Shown here piece after piece: positions 9,382 through 17,876 of a stretch of DNA of 64,000 nucleotides. The notes under the pieces were generated by a model. The model ran no database searches. It worked only from the letters and a program-made list of their open reading frames with translations, and was not told the DNA's origin. Source of the stretch: Pseudomonas baetica (GTDB lineage: Bacteria > Pseudomonadota > Gammaproteobacteria > Pseudomonadales > Pseudomonadaceae); the NCBI RefSeq assembly GCF_002813455.1, contig NZ_PHHE01000001.1, positions 558,001 through 622,000 of the forward strand, in the 5' to 3' direction. The position numbers and the translations under genes are program-made. Every line of letters starts with the position of its first letter. The stretch's first letter is position 1.

Positions 9382-9450
9382 AGCAAACGCTCGGATCCGT
9401 CGAAAGACGCCCTGCCGATTCCACCGGACCTGTGGCGCGATCCTTATTAA
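9382..9450 (+). pseudogene. duplicated flhB 3' end (relic)
   Basis: In frame these bases read S-K-R-S-D-P-S-K-D-A-L-P-I-P-P-D-L-W-R-D-P-Y-stop, closely matching the authentic FlhB end (KRPDPLKDDLPIPPDLRRDS) at 8695-8756. No flhB-like sequence precedes it. It is a tail fragment left when the gene at 8788-9231 was brought in, probably by recombination with a diverged flhB region. About 340 bases (9232-9573) around it hold no other gene. Confidence 0.75.
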
Positions 9451-9573
9451 CTTGCACGGGGCGTACCGTTCATCGGAAACGGTGCTTTACCTGTAATTTC
9501 TGACAGTAGACGTTGGTGTTGAAAACGGATCACATGAGTGGTGGAATTTCTCCGCTGTTCAGGAAGCGCGATC

Positions 9574-10236
9574 ATGGCAGAACGTATCTATAGAAAACTC
9601 GAAGGAATGACGCTGGACTATGTAGACGGCAAGCTGGAAGAGAGCCCGAATGAGCGGGCCATTCGTTATACGGTCACTTTCGACATGCGGCTGGACTTCA
9701 CTCACTTTGTGCAAATGGCCAACCTTAATATCCCCGGTTATCTGCACAACCCTGTCAACGCTATTCGGCCTGAGCTGGATGGCCTGGCTTACCACTACTC
9801 CTACAACTATCTGTTTGGCGCCGCTGGCAGTATTCATGACAACAAGGGCTTGTTCGAGCTGTTCACCTCTCCGTTGTACTACATGAATCAATGGGCGACC
9901 GGCGCTGATTATGAAGTGCGTTATGGCAAGCCAATGTTTGAAGTGCTCGAGAACAAGTTGCGCATTACTGCCTGCAAAGACATCCGATTGCTCAATGAGG
10001 TGCGCCAGATTGAAATCGATGATTTACCGATCTTCGAATTCCATTGGGCGCTCAATCTGCTGCAAGGTCATCTTCCTGGCGTCAGTGCGCCTGTGTCAGT
10101 GATCGTGCTCATGTATATGAATGAGGATTTCGTCGAGGTGGGTGGGCAGCACATGTTCCGCGGCACTCGATACATCAATGGCAAACAGCTCAGCTTTGGC
10201 AGTATTAAGCCCGAGCAGGTTTTGACGGCGCAGTAG
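9574..10236 (+). CDS. hypothetical protein of unknown function
   Basis: 220 residues from the ATG at 9574, chosen because AGGAAGCG lies at a proper distance; an upstream GTG at 9538 is less likely. No family recognised. It is soluble, without a signal peptide, rich in Tyr/Phe/Asn, with moderately lower GC than the flagellar genes. It lies in the same accessory stretch between flhB and flhA as the gene at 8788-9231, and converges on the DUF6124 gene. It could be an island passenger; no function can be assigned. Confidence 0.7.
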   Translation: MAERIYRKLEGMTLDYVDGKLEESPNERAIRYTVTFDMRLDFTHFVQMANLNIPGYLHNPVNAIRPELDGLAYHYSYNYLFGAAGSIHDNKGLFELFTSPLYYMNQWATGADYEVRYGKPMFEVLENKLRITACKDIRLLNEVRQIEIDDLPIFEFHWALNLLQGHLPGVSAPVSVIVLMYMNEDFVEVGGQHMFRGTRYINGKQLSFGSIKPEQVLTAQ

Positions 10237-10254
10237 TCAGCGTATATCGCAAAA

Positions 10255-10311
10255 GATCGTCGCCTGCGGCAGCACTTGCATCCATTCCAGGCACTGCCGA
10301 AGGCTGCGATC
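10255..10311. repeat. type B REP inverted pair
   Basis: GATCGTCGCCTGCGGCAG and CTGCCGAAGGCTGCGATC are inverted (16 of 18 positions pair). The core GCTGCGATC is shared with the repeats at 23828-23916 and 39139-39214. Confidence 0.7.
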
Positions 10312-10313
10312 TC

Positions 10314-10342
10314 ATCGCTCCCACGCATTGCGTGGGAGCGAT
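10314..10342. terminator. 13-bp perfect hairpin between convergent genes
   Basis: ATCGCTCCCACGC, a three-base loop ATT, then the exact reverse complement. It sits between the convergent ends of the genes at 9574-10236 (+) and 10365-10724 (-). No T-tract follows, so it may be a bidirectional terminator or a REP-derived hairpin. Confidence 0.55.
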
Positions 10343-10364
10343 CTTCACGACAGTGATCAGCGGA

Positions 10365-10724
10365 CTAACCAGGCAATTGCAGATTATCCAGCACGCGATT
10401 GACCGCCAATTCGCCCTGCATGATCAGTTGCGCAATGCCCAGCAGCGTCCTGCGCTGCGACGCGGGTATGAGATGGGCGAAGTCATTGGCGATGGTTTTT
10501 GCGCAAGCGAGGGTTTCGCAGGCATCGGCGAGCAGTTCCTCGTTTTTGAAGTCTGCGGTAGCGGCGTACATCCTGCGGGCTCTACGTGGAGGTGGCGTGG
10601 AGCCGGGCGGGCAGAGGTAGTGATCGAGTGCGCGGTCGGCGGCTTCGTGGAGTTTTTTTGAATCGAGGGATTCGTAGGGCGAGGTGGCGTCGGTTTCGGG
10701 CGGGTTGGGTGTTGGTTTGATCAT
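10365..10724 (-). CDS. DUF6124 family protein
   Basis: 119 residues beginning MIKPTPNPPE. The ATG at 10724 has AGGAG upstream. The reading frame stays open for a further 88 codons upstream, but that part is a base-paired leader and is not taken as coding. The small acidic/helical protein, with SLDSKKLHEAADRALDHYL and the C-terminal half LADACETLACAKTIANDFAHL, matches a pseudomonad-specific family of unknown function (DUF3077/DUF6124) often present in several copies per genome. No membrane helix or signal peptide. Confidence 0.75.
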   Translation of the reverse strand: MIKPTPNPPETDATSPYESLDSKKLHEAADRALDHYLCPPGSTPPPRRARRMYAATADFKNEELLADACETLACAKTIANDFAHLIPASQRRTLLGIAQLIMQGELAVNRVLDNLQLPG

Positions 10725-10747
10725 GGTGAAGCTCCTAGAGTCATTGG

Positions 10748-10943
10748 AGCTGCCAACGTTCGCTGCGAGACGAATGAGGGTGGCAGCTATACGCGGGTCG
10801 CAGACCGGGACTCTAGAACCGGCAGACCCGAAGGTCTCCCACGTACAGCCGCCATAAAATAGCGGGTGTTGTGCGTCCAGAGATCGACGGGCTGCGAGAC
10901 CCGATCGCTGATTCGTCAGCGACCGGACCACAATAGAACCCGC
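10748..10943 (-). ncRNA. strongly structured leader upstream of DUF6124 (candidate structured RNA)
   Basis: Several nested inverted repeats lie just upstream of the DUF6124 start. AGCTGCCA (10748) pairs with TGGCAGCT (10780); CGGGTC (10794) pairs with GACCCG (10825). A three-way junction closes with GCGGGT (10862) and ACCCGC (10938), continued by a nine-pair stem (10869-10878 with 10925-10933, one bulge). Inside are CGGG/CCCG and the perfect hairpin TCGCTGA-TTCG-TCAGCGA (10905-10922). This amount of pairing is unusual for a coding region and suggests a regulatory leader. No known RNA family is claimed. Confidence 0.5.
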
Positions 10944-11097
10944 CCCCAGGGCGCACAAGCCGGCGGATTCTGGCTTGGCTGTAGGCAATGGCGCAAGGAT
11001 GTGTAGCCTCGAAGGCGTGTCTGGAGGTGTCTTTTAAACACTAGCGTTTAAGAGGCGCCGTGATTCCTGGTCGGTCCCTTGCTGTCGTTGATGGCCT

Positions 11098-11191
11098 CTT
11101 CGCGAGCAAGCCCGCTCCCACAGGGGATCTGTGTGATACACCCAATCTGTATTCGCTGAAGATCCGGTGTGGGAGCGGGCTTGCTCGCGAT
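11098..11191. repeat. REPIN (type A REP pair)
   Basis: Inverted copies of the GTGGGAGCGGGCTTGCTCGC core bracket about 45 bases between the DUF6124 leader and the flhA promoter. Confidence 0.9.
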
Positions 11192-11253
11192 AGCGTCAGT
11201 CCAGGCAGCGAAATTTTCCCGATAAACCCCTCTGTTTTGATCATTGGCAAAAG

Positions 11254-11270
11254 TTGGAAGGCTTCTTGCA
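11254..11270 (+). promoter_or_regulatory. sigma-54-type promoter for flhA
   Basis: TTGGAAGGCTTCTTGCA has GG-N10-GC spacing and a full TTGCA -12 box. It is 61 bases before the flhA start. flhA is a FleQ/RpoN-dependent gene in pseudomonads, which fits. Confidence 0.6.
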
Positions 11271-11331
11271 GTAGCCGCCGTGAGCCCGCTCTGGGCGTCA
11301 AAAGTTTGCTTTAAAGGAACGGGGAAAACCG

Positions 11332-13461
11332 GTGGATCGCTCTCAGTTACTCAGCACTGCTCGCTCGAACGTTGCCGACCTCAGTCGAGGCAATCTGGGT
11401 GTGCCGTTGTTGCTGCTGGTCATGTTGGCAATGATGATGTTGCCGATCCCGCCGTTCCTGCTGGACGTGTTCTTCACCTTCAACATTGCCTTGTCCATCG
11501 TCGTGTTGCTGGTGTGCGTTTACGCCTTGCGGCCACTGGATTTTGCGGTGTTCCCGACCATTTTGCTGGTGGCGACGCTGATGCGCCTGGCGCTCAACGT
11601 GGCGTCAACGCGGGTGGTGATGCTCCATGGTCAGGACGGCCACGCCGCCGCCGGTAAGGTGATTCAGGCCTTCGGTGAAGTGGTGATCGGCGGTAACTAC
11701 GTGGTCGGTATCGTGGTATTCGCGATCCTGATGATCATCAACTTCGTCGTGGTGACCAAGGGTGCCGGGCGGATTTCCGAGGTGAGCGCGCGTTTCACCC
11801 TCGACGCGATGCCTGGCAAACAAATGGCGATCGACGCCGACCTCAACGCCGGTCTGATCGACCAGAATCAGGCCAAGTCGCGCCGTCAGGAAGTCGCCCA
11901 AGAGGCCGAGTTCTACGGTTCGATGGACGGTGCCAGCAAGTTCGTACGCGGTGACGCCATCGCCGGCCTGCTGATTCTGTTCATCAACCTCATCGGCGGC
12001 ATGGCCGTCGGTATCTTCCAGCACAACATGACTTTTGCCGACGCTGGCAAGGTTTACGCCTTGCTGACCATCGGTGACGGTTTGGTGGCGCAATTGCCAT
12101 CACTGTTGTTATCAACAGCAGCAGCGATCATGGTGACCCGTGCTTCCGGTTCGGAAGACATGGGCAAGCAGATCAACCGCCAGATGTTTGCCTCGCCAAA
12201 AGCTTTGGCGGTGGCCGCAGGTTTGATGGCGGTCATGGGCCTGGTACCGGGCATGCCGCACTTCTCGTTCCTGAGCATGGCTGCGCTGGCTGCTGGCGGC
12301 GCATACCTGTTCTGGAAAAAGCAAAACGTGGCCAAAGTCGTCGCGCTGGAAGAGGTCAAGCGTCAGCAGGAACTGCTGCCATCGCCGGCCCGCGCCATGG
12401 AAACCAAGGAGCTTGGCTGGGATGACGTGACCCCGATCGACATGATCGGCCTGGAAGTCGGTTATCGCCTGATTCCGCTGGTGGACCGCAACCAGGGCGG
12501 GCAATTGCTGGCGCGGATCAAGGGTGTGCGCAAGAAGCTTTCGCAGGATCTGGGCTTCCTCATGCCGACGGTGCACATTCGTGACAACCTCGATCTGGCG
12601 CCGAGCGCTTATCGTCTGACCCTGATGGGCGTGATCCTCGCTGAAGCGGAAATTTACCCGGATCGCGAACTGGCGATCAACCCGGGGCAGGTGTACGGCA
12701 CGCTTAACGGCATCAACGCCAAAGATCCGGCTTTCGGTCTGGAAGCGGTGTGGATCGAAATCAGCCAGCGTGCCCAGGCACAATCGCTCGGCTACACCGT
12801 GGTGGACGCGAGCACCGTGGTCGCGACCCACTTGAACCAGATTCTGTACAAACACTCCAGCGAGCTGATCGGCCACGAGGAAGTGCAGCAACTCATGCAA
12901 TTGCTGGCCAAAAGCTCGCCGAAACTGGCCGAAGAGCTGGTGCCGGGTGTGGTTTCGCTGTCGCAACTGCTCAAAGTGCTGCAAGCGCTACTGGCCGAGC
13001 ACGTACCGGTCCGTGATATCCGCAGTATTGCCGAAGCCATCGCCAACAACGCTGCGAAGAGTCAAGATACCGCCGCGTTGGTGGCGGCGGTGCGGGTTGG
13101 CGTATCGCGCGCCATCGTCCAAAGCATTGTAGGCACTGAGTCCGAGCTGCCTGTGATCACCTTGGAGCCAAGGTTGGAACAAATATTGCTCAATAGTCTG
13201 CAGAAGGCAGGACAAGGCTCGGAAGAGGGCGTTCTGCTGGAGCCAAGCATGGCCGAGAAGCTGCAACGTTCGCTGATTGAAGCGGCGCAGCGTCAGGAAA
13301 TGCAAGGTCAGCCGGTGATCCTCTTGGTAGCCGGCCCGATCCGCGCGATGCTCTCGCGCTTTGGCCGCCTGGCAGTCCCTGGACTGCACGTGCTGGCCTA
13401 CCAGGAAATACCGGACAACAAGCAAGTGACCATCGTTGCGACAGTAGGGCCCAACGGCTGA
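11332..13461 (+). CDS. flhA: flagellar biosynthesis protein FlhA
   Basis: 709 residues. The N-terminal half has eight predicted helices, with the FHIPEP-family stretch VSARFTLDAMPGKQMAIDADLNAG near residue 160. The C-terminal half is the cytoplasmic ring domain that docks chaperone-substrate complexes. The start is GTG with AAAGGAACGGGG upstream. It is separated from flhB by an accessory insertion and carries its own sigma-54-type promoter. flhF follows after 11 bases. Confidence 0.97.
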   Translation: MDRSQLLSTARSNVADLSRGNLGVPLLLLVMLAMMMLPIPPFLLDVFFTFNIALSIVVLLVCVYALRPLDFAVFPTILLVATLMRLALNVASTRVVMLHGQDGHAAAGKVIQAFGEVVIGGNYVVGIVVFAILMIINFVVVTKGAGRISEVSARFTLDAMPGKQMAIDADLNAGLIDQNQAKSRRQEVAQEAEFYGSMDGASKFVRGDAIAGLLILFINLIGGMAVGIFQHNMTFADAGKVYALLTIGDGLVAQLPSLLLSTAAAIMVTRASGSEDMGKQINRQMFASPKALAVAAGLMAVMGLVPGMPHFSFLSMAALAAGGAYLFWKKQNVAKVVALEEVKRQQELLPSPARAMETKELGWDDVTPIDMIGLEVGYRLIPLVDRNQGGQLLARIKGVRKKLSQDLGFLMPTVHIRDNLDLAPSAYRLTLMGVILAEAEIYPDRELAINPGQVYGTLNGINAKDPAFGLEAVWIEISQRAQAQSLGYTVVDASTVVATHLNQILYKHSSELIGHEEVQQLMQLLAKSSPKLAEELVPGVVSLSQLLKVLQALLAEHVPVRDIRSIAEAIANNAAKSQDTAALVAAVRVGVSRAIVQSIVGTESELPVITLEPRLEQILLNSLQKAGQGSEEGVLLEPSMAEKLQRSLIEAAQRQEMQGQPVILLVAGPIRAMLSRFGRLAVPGLHVLAYQEIPDNKQVTIVATVGPNG

Positions 13462-13472
13462 GGTAGTGGTTT

Positions 13473-14813
13473 ATGCAAGTTAAGCGTTTCTTTGCCGCCG
13501 ATATGCGTCAGGCCATGAAGCTGGTTCGTGATGAGCTGGGCGCTGATGCCGCCATCATTGGCAATCGCCGCATTGCCGGCGGTGTCGAGTTGACGGCGGC
13601 ACTGGATTACAAATTGTCGGCGCTGGCGCCACGGGTTCCGAACATGGAGCTCGAAGACGAGCTGCGCAAGACGCAGTCGCGCATCGTCACCGCCCAGGCC
13701 GAATTGAGCATGCGGGGTGAGGCCGACGGCAACACCAATCGCCAGTTGTTCGCCGGGCTGCCGTTGACGGCCGGCCTGCCGCTGACCGCTGCCGAACCGT
13801 TGAGCGAGCCGACTTACGCCGCCCCGGCACGTCCGGCGCCAGCACCTGCGCAGTCGTCTGGCGGTGTTGACCCGCGTGCGCTGGATTCGATGCGTTTCGA
13901 ATTGAACAGTCTGCGCGAGCTGATGGAAGTGCAGCTCGGCACTCTCGCCTGGAATCAGCTGCAAGGCAGCCGTCCGGCGCAAGCCAACCTGTATCGTCGT
14001 CTGCAACGTATCGGCCTGTCCGGCCCTTTGTCGCGCGACCTGCTGGCGATGATCACCGATATTGAAGAACCTCGTCAGGCCTGGCGCATGCTGCTGGCGC
14101 ACCTGGCGCGGATGATTGCCGTACCGGAAGTCGAGCCGCTGGAAGAGGGCGGTGTGATTGCGATGGTCGGCCCTGCCGGCATGGGCAAGACCACTACGCT
14201 GGCCAAGCTTGCTGCCCGCTACGTGCTCAAGTACGGCGCGCAGAATGTCGCGCTGGTGAGCATGGACAGTTTCCGCATCGGTGCTCAGGAACAACTGAAA
14301 ACCCTGGGGCGGATTCTCAACGTACCGGTAACGCACGTCGACCCGGGCCAGTCGCTGGTCCAGGCGCTGGACCCACTGCTGCGCAAACGCGTGGTGCTGA
14401 TCGATACCGCCGGCCTGCAAGCCAGCGATCCGGCCCTGCGCATGCAGCTGGAAAGTCTGGCCGGTCGTGGTATTCGTTCAAAAAATTATCTCGTGCTGGC
14501 AACCACCAGCCAGAAACAGGTTCTAACCGCCGCTTATCACAGTTACAAGCGTTGCGGGCTTGCCGGGTGCATCCTGACTAAACTGGATGAAACGGCCAGC
14601 CTTGGCGAAGTGTTAAGCCTGGCGATCAGTCATGAATTGCCGGTCGCGTACCTGACCGATGGCCCACGGATTCCGGATGATCTGCATCTGCCGCGCCGTC
14701 ATCAACTGGTCAGCCGCGCCGTCAGCGTGCAAATGCAGGAAGAACCCAGCGAAGAAGCCATGGCTGACATGTTCGCTGATATCTATCACAGCCCGACCAA
14801 GCAGGTTGGCTGA
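13473..14813 (+). CDS. flhF: flagellar biosynthesis GTPase FlhF
   Basis: 446 residues. A Pro/Ala-rich N-terminal region leads into an SRP-type NG domain. The P-loop GPAGMGKTT begins near residue 233, with DTAGLQ and TKLDETASLG motifs further on. FlhF places the single polar flagellum and works against FleN. The gene lies 11 bases after flhA. N-terminal repeats of LPLTAGLPLTA reflect low-complexity variation. Confidence 0.96.
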   Translation: MQVKRFFAADMRQAMKLVRDELGADAAIIGNRRIAGGVELTAALDYKLSALAPRVPNMELEDELRKTQSRIVTAQAELSMRGEADGNTNRQLFAGLPLTAGLPLTAAEPLSEPTYAAPARPAPAPAQSSGGVDPRALDSMRFELNSLRELMEVQLGTLAWNQLQGSRPAQANLYRRLQRIGLSGPLSRDLLAMITDIEEPRQAWRMLLAHLARMIAVPEVEPLEEGGVIAMVGPAGMGKTTTLAKLAARYVLKYGAQNVALVSMDSFRIGAQEQLKTLGRILNVPVTHVDPGQSLVQALDPLLRKRVVLIDTAGLQASDPALRMQLESLAGRGIRSKNYLVLATTSQKQVLTAAYHSYKRCGLAGCILTKLDETASLGEVLSLAISHELPVAYLTDGPRIPDDLHLPRRHQLVSRAVSVQMQEEPSEEAMADMFADIYHSPTKQVG

Positions 14814-14820
14814 GGTATTC

Positions 14821-14928
14821 ATGAACAGTTTTTGTACCTACATCGATGGTCTGCCACGCATTGTTCCGGTTGTGAACGCGCAGCCAGTAATGTGGCCTCC
14901 GTCTATGCAAGACAAGGTAAAGAAATAA
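14821..14928 (+). CDS. possible 35-residue microprotein between flhF and fleN
   Basis: An ATG with GAGGT four bases upstream opens a 35-codon frame (MNSFCTYIDGLPRIVPVV...) that ends one base before the fleN start and fills the flhF-fleN gap almost exactly. It may be a translated leader coupling fleN translation to flhF, or chance. No similarity is recognised. Confidence 0.3.
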   Translation: MNSFCTYIDGLPRIVPVVNAQPVMWPPSMQDKVKK

Positions 14929-14929
14929 C

Positions 14930-15760
14930 ATGGGCAGCATGCATCCCGTACAGGTGATCGCAGTGACCGGCGGCAAAGGTGGCGTCGGCAAGACTAACGT
15001 GTCAGTGAACTTGTCTCTGGCGCTGGCAGAGCTTGGCCGTCGGGTCATGCTGCTGGACGCTGACCTGGGGCTGGCGAACGTTGACGTTCTGCTGGGGCTG
15101 ACACCCAAACGCACACTGGCCGACGTCATCGAAGGCCGTTGCGAGCTGCGCGACGTTTTGTTGCAAGGCCCCGGCGGGATTCGCATCGTGCCGGCCGCTT
15201 CCGGCACCCAGAGCATGGTTCACCTGAGCCCGGCGCAACATGCCGGTCTGATTCAGGCCTTCAGTGACATCGGCGACAATCTCGACGTGCTGGTGATCGA
15301 CACCGCTGCGGGTATTGGTGACTCGGTAGTCAGTTTCGTTCGCGCCGCCCAGGAAGTGTTGCTGGTGGTCTGCGATGAGCCGACCTCGATCACTGACGCC
15401 TACGCACTGATCAAATTGCTCAATCGCGATTACGGCATGAACCGCTTCCGCGTTCTGGCCAACATGGCGCAGAGCCCGCAGGAAGGTCGCAACCTGTTCG
15501 CCAAGTTGACCAAGGTCACGGATCGCTTCCTTGATGTGGCCCTACAATACGTCGGCGCCGTGCCGTACGACGAAAGCGTGCGCAAGGCCGTGCAGAAGCA
15601 GCGCGCCGTCTATGAAGCCTTTCCGCGTTCCAAGTGCGCGCTGGCGTTCAAGGCGATCGCGCAGAAGGTCGATACCTGGCCGCTGCCGGCGAACCCGCGC
15701 GGGCACCTCGAGTTTTTCGTCGAGCGCCTCGTGCAACAGACCGCAGGACCCGTCCTATGA
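14930..15760 (+). CDS. fleN: flagellar number regulator FleN (MinD/ParA family ATPase)
   Basis: 276 residues. The deviant Walker A motif GGKGGVGKT lies at residues 14-22, and DADLGLANVDVLLG and DTAAGIGD follow. FleN restrains FleQ and limits flagella to one per pole. The ATG at 14930 was chosen by similarity to P. aeruginosa FleN, which begins near MGSMHPVQVIAV. The stop overlaps the fliA start by four bases. Confidence 0.96.
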   Translation: MGSMHPVQVIAVTGGKGGVGKTNVSVNLSLALAELGRRVMLLDADLGLANVDVLLGLTPKRTLADVIEGRCELRDVLLQGPGGIRIVPAASGTQSMVHLSPAQHAGLIQAFSDIGDNLDVLVIDTAAGIGDSVVSFVRAAQEVLLVVCDEPTSITDAYALIKLLNRDYGMNRFRVLANMAQSPQEGRNLFAKLTKVTDRFLDVALQYVGAVPYDESVRKAVQKQRAVYEAFPRSKCALAFKAIAQKVDTWPLPANPRGHLEFFVERLVQQTAGPVL

Positions 15761-16497
15761 CAACCAGTGGCTACAACCTCTACAAGAAGTCGGCCCGTGA
15801 TGCGCAATACGAGCTGGTCGAGCGTTACGCGCCACTGGTCAAACGCATTGCTTACCACTTGCTGGCGCGTCTGCCGGCCAGTGTCCAGGTCGAAGACCTG
15901 ATCCAGGCCGGGATGATCGGCCTGCTCGAAGTCTCGACCAAATACGACGCCAGTAAAGGCGCCAGTTTCGAAACGTACGCGGGCATTCGAATCCGCGGCG
16001 CGATGCTCGACGAAGTGCGCAAAGGGGACTGGGCGCCACGCTCGGTTCACCGCAATACCCGTATGGTCAGCGACGCAATTCGCGCAATTGAAGCTAAAAC
16101 CGGCCGTGATGCTAAAGATCACGAAGTTGCGGCCGAACTCCAATTGAGTCTCGACGATTACTACGGGATTTTGAATGACACCCTGGGCAGCCGCTTGTTC
16201 AGTTTCGACGACCTCTTGCAGGACGGCGAACACGAAGGGCTGCACGAGGATGGCGCCAGTGCTCATCTTGAGCCGTCACGCGATCTGGAAGATGAACGCT
16301 TCCAGGCGGCGCTGGCGGACGCGATTGCCAATTTGCCGGAGCGTGAGCGACTGGTGTTGGCGCTGTACTACGACGAAGAGCTGAACCTCAAGGAGATCGG
16401 TGAAGTCCTTGGCGTCAGTGAATCGCGGGTCAGCCAGTTACACAGCCAGTGCGCGGCCCGTTTGCGGGGGCGTTTGGGGGAGTGGCGAGCGCGCTGA
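15757..16497 (+). CDS. fliA: RNA polymerase sigma factor FliA (sigma-28)
   Basis: 246 residues from the ATG at 15757 (MTTSGYNLYKKS), which overlaps the fleN stop. Sigma regions 2, 3 and 4 are all present; region 2 carries DLIQAGMIGLLE and region 4 ends with ESRVSQLHSQCAARLR. It directs late flagellar and chemotaxis transcription and is held by FlgM. Length is typical of FliA. An upstream in-frame extension into fleN was rejected because it runs through fleN codons. Confidence 0.97.
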   Translation: MTTSGYNLYKKSARDAQYELVERYAPLVKRIAYHLLARLPASVQVEDLIQAGMIGLLEVSTKYDASKGASFETYAGIRIRGAMLDEVRKGDWAPRSVHRNTRMVSDAIRAIEAKTGRDAKDHEVAAELQLSLDDYYGILNDTLGSRLFSFDDLLQDGEHEGLHEDGASAHLEPSRDLEDERFQAALADAIANLPERERLVLALYYDEELNLKEIGEVLGVSESRVSQLHSQCAARLRGRLGEWRAR

Positions 16498-16499
16498 AG

Positions 16500-16517
16500 G
16501 CAGTGTGGGGACACTGC
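16500..16517 (+). terminator. short hairpin after fliA
   Basis: GCAGTGT, loop GGGG, ACACTGC form a perfect seven-pair stem two bases after the fliA stop, without a T-tract. The remaining bases to cheY (16518-16651) hold no gene and probably carry the cheY promoter, which was not identified. Confidence 0.35.
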
Positions 16518-16651
16518 GAACGAGGCTGGTGCGGTGATGAACGGCACCGGTCTTGCTCTGTTGTGCTCCAGACAGTCTTCGAGTGCTGCGCCGATTGATT
16601 GAAGTGGCGCGCCCAGGTGCTGGGCGCGTTTAAGACTGCTTGGAGGTCGAA

Positions 16652-17035
16652 TTGAACAAAGACATGAAAATCCTCATCGTTGATGACTTCTCAACGATGC
16701 GGCGGATCATCAAGAACCTGCTGCGCGATCTTGGGTTCACCAACACCGTCGAGGCCGACGATGGCATTACTGCCATTCCGGTACTCAACAGCGGAAGCAT
16801 CGACTTTCTGGTAACGGACTGGAACATGCCGGGCATGACCGGTATCGACTTGCTGCGTCACGTGCGTGCCGATGAAAAACTCAAGCATCTGCCCGTGCTG
16901 ATGGTGACCGCTGAAGCCAAGCGCGAGCAAATCATCGAGGCCGCTCAGGCCGGTGTGAACGGCTACGTGGTCAAACCTTTCACGGCTCAGGCGTTGAAAG
17001 ACAAAATCGAGAAGATTTTCGAACGCATCGGCTGA
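16652..17035 (+). CDS. cheY: chemotaxis response regulator CheY
   Basis: A single receiver domain. Acidic pocket residues are in LIVDDFSTMRR, the phosphoacceptor Asp is in FLVTDWNMPG, and the conserved Lys is in VVKPF. The start is TTG at 16652, because GGAGG lies six bases upstream; the ATG at 16664 (MKILIVDD), often annotated, is too far from that site. Phospho-CheY binds FliM to reverse rotation. First gene of the cheYZAB-motCD cluster. Confidence 0.95.
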   Translation: MNKDMKILIVDDFSTMRRIIKNLLRDLGFTNTVEADDGITAIPVLNSGSIDFLVTDWNMPGMTGIDLLRHVRADEKLKHLPVLMVTAEAKREQIIEAAQAGVNGYVVKPFTAQALKDKIEKIFERIG

Positions 17036-17052
17036 TGACGCGCGGGGGAGCT

Positions 17053-17841
17053 ATGGAGCATAACGAATCTTCACAGGGCGATTTCGAATCGACCCTGAAA
17101 AAACACGCGGTCGAACTGGTCGAGAGCCTTGAAAAAGGCAGGTTCGGCGACGCTGTGCAACTGATCCATGAGCTCAATCAGACCCGTGACCGCGGCCTGT
17201 ATCAGGAAGTGGGCAAGCTCACACGCGAACTGCACAGTGCGATCGTCAACTTCCAGATCGATCCGCACATGCCGCAGGCCGAGGAAGTGTCGCAAATCAC
17301 CGACGCCACCGAACGCCTGGGCTATGTGGTCAAGCTGACAGAGGCCGCGGCCAACCGCACCATGGATCTGGTGGAAAGCGCCACACCGGTGGTCAATGGC
17401 CTGGCTGATGAAGCCCAGGCCTTGAGTACCGACTGGGGTCGTTTCATGCGTCGTGAAGTCGGGGCTGAAGAGTTCCGCGAACTGGCGCGCCGGGTCGACG
17501 GTTTTCTGTCGCGCAGCAGCACGGACAACCGTGCGGTGTCGAGCAATCTGAACGACATCCTGCTGGCTCAGGATTATCAGGACCTGACCGGTCAAGTGAT
17601 CAAGCGCGTGACCCAACTGGTCACCGAAGTTGAAAGCAATTTGCTCAAACTCGTGCTCATGGCCAGTCAGGTGGACCGCTTTGCGGGCATCGAACATGAC
17701 CGTGCGGCGATGCTTGCAGAAAAAGATCCACAAAAACATCTCTCGCAGGGTGAAGGTCCGCAGATTCATGCCGATAAACGAGAAGACGTTGTGTCCGGTC
17801 AGGACGATGTGGACGATTTGCTATCCAGCCTTGGATTTTGA
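17053..17841 (+). CDS. cheZ: CheY-P phosphatase CheZ
   Basis: 262 residues from the ATG at 17053, preceded by GGGGGAG; an ATG at 17035 overlapping cheY is less likely. A long helical hairpin carries LAQDYQDLTGQVIKRV, where the catalytic Gln sits. The C-terminal peptide DDVDDLLSSLGF is the CheY-docking helix. It dephosphorylates CheY-P. Position between cheY and cheA is standard. Confidence 0.95.
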   Translation: MEHNESSQGDFESTLKKHAVELVESLEKGRFGDAVQLIHELNQTRDRGLYQEVGKLTRELHSAIVNFQIDPHMPQAEEVSQITDATERLGYVVKLTEAAANRTMDLVESATPVVNGLADEAQALSTDWGRFMRREVGAEEFRELARRVDGFLSRSSTDNRAVSSNLNDILLAQDYQDLTGQVIKRVTQLVTEVESNLLKLVLMASQVDRFAGIEHDRAAMLAEKDPQKHLSQGEGPQIHADKREDVVSGQDDVDDLLSSLGF

Positions 17842-17876
17842 GTTTAGGTTTTTAGACCTGTAGGAGCACCCCATTA

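Noticed and set aside
9382..9450. A second complete flhB gene
   Set aside because: Only the last 20 or so codons are recognisable; upstream bases show no FlhB similarity.
10725..10988. Upstream in-frame extension of the DUF6124 gene
   Set aside because: The DNA is strongly base-paired and a ribosome site sits before the internal ATG at 10724, so the extension is treated as leader RNA.
11240..11253. Alternative sigma-54 site beginning TTGGCAAAAG
   Set aside because: The spacing to a GC -12 element is wrong, while TTGGAAGGCTTCTTGCA a few bases later has the correct GG-N10-GC spacing.
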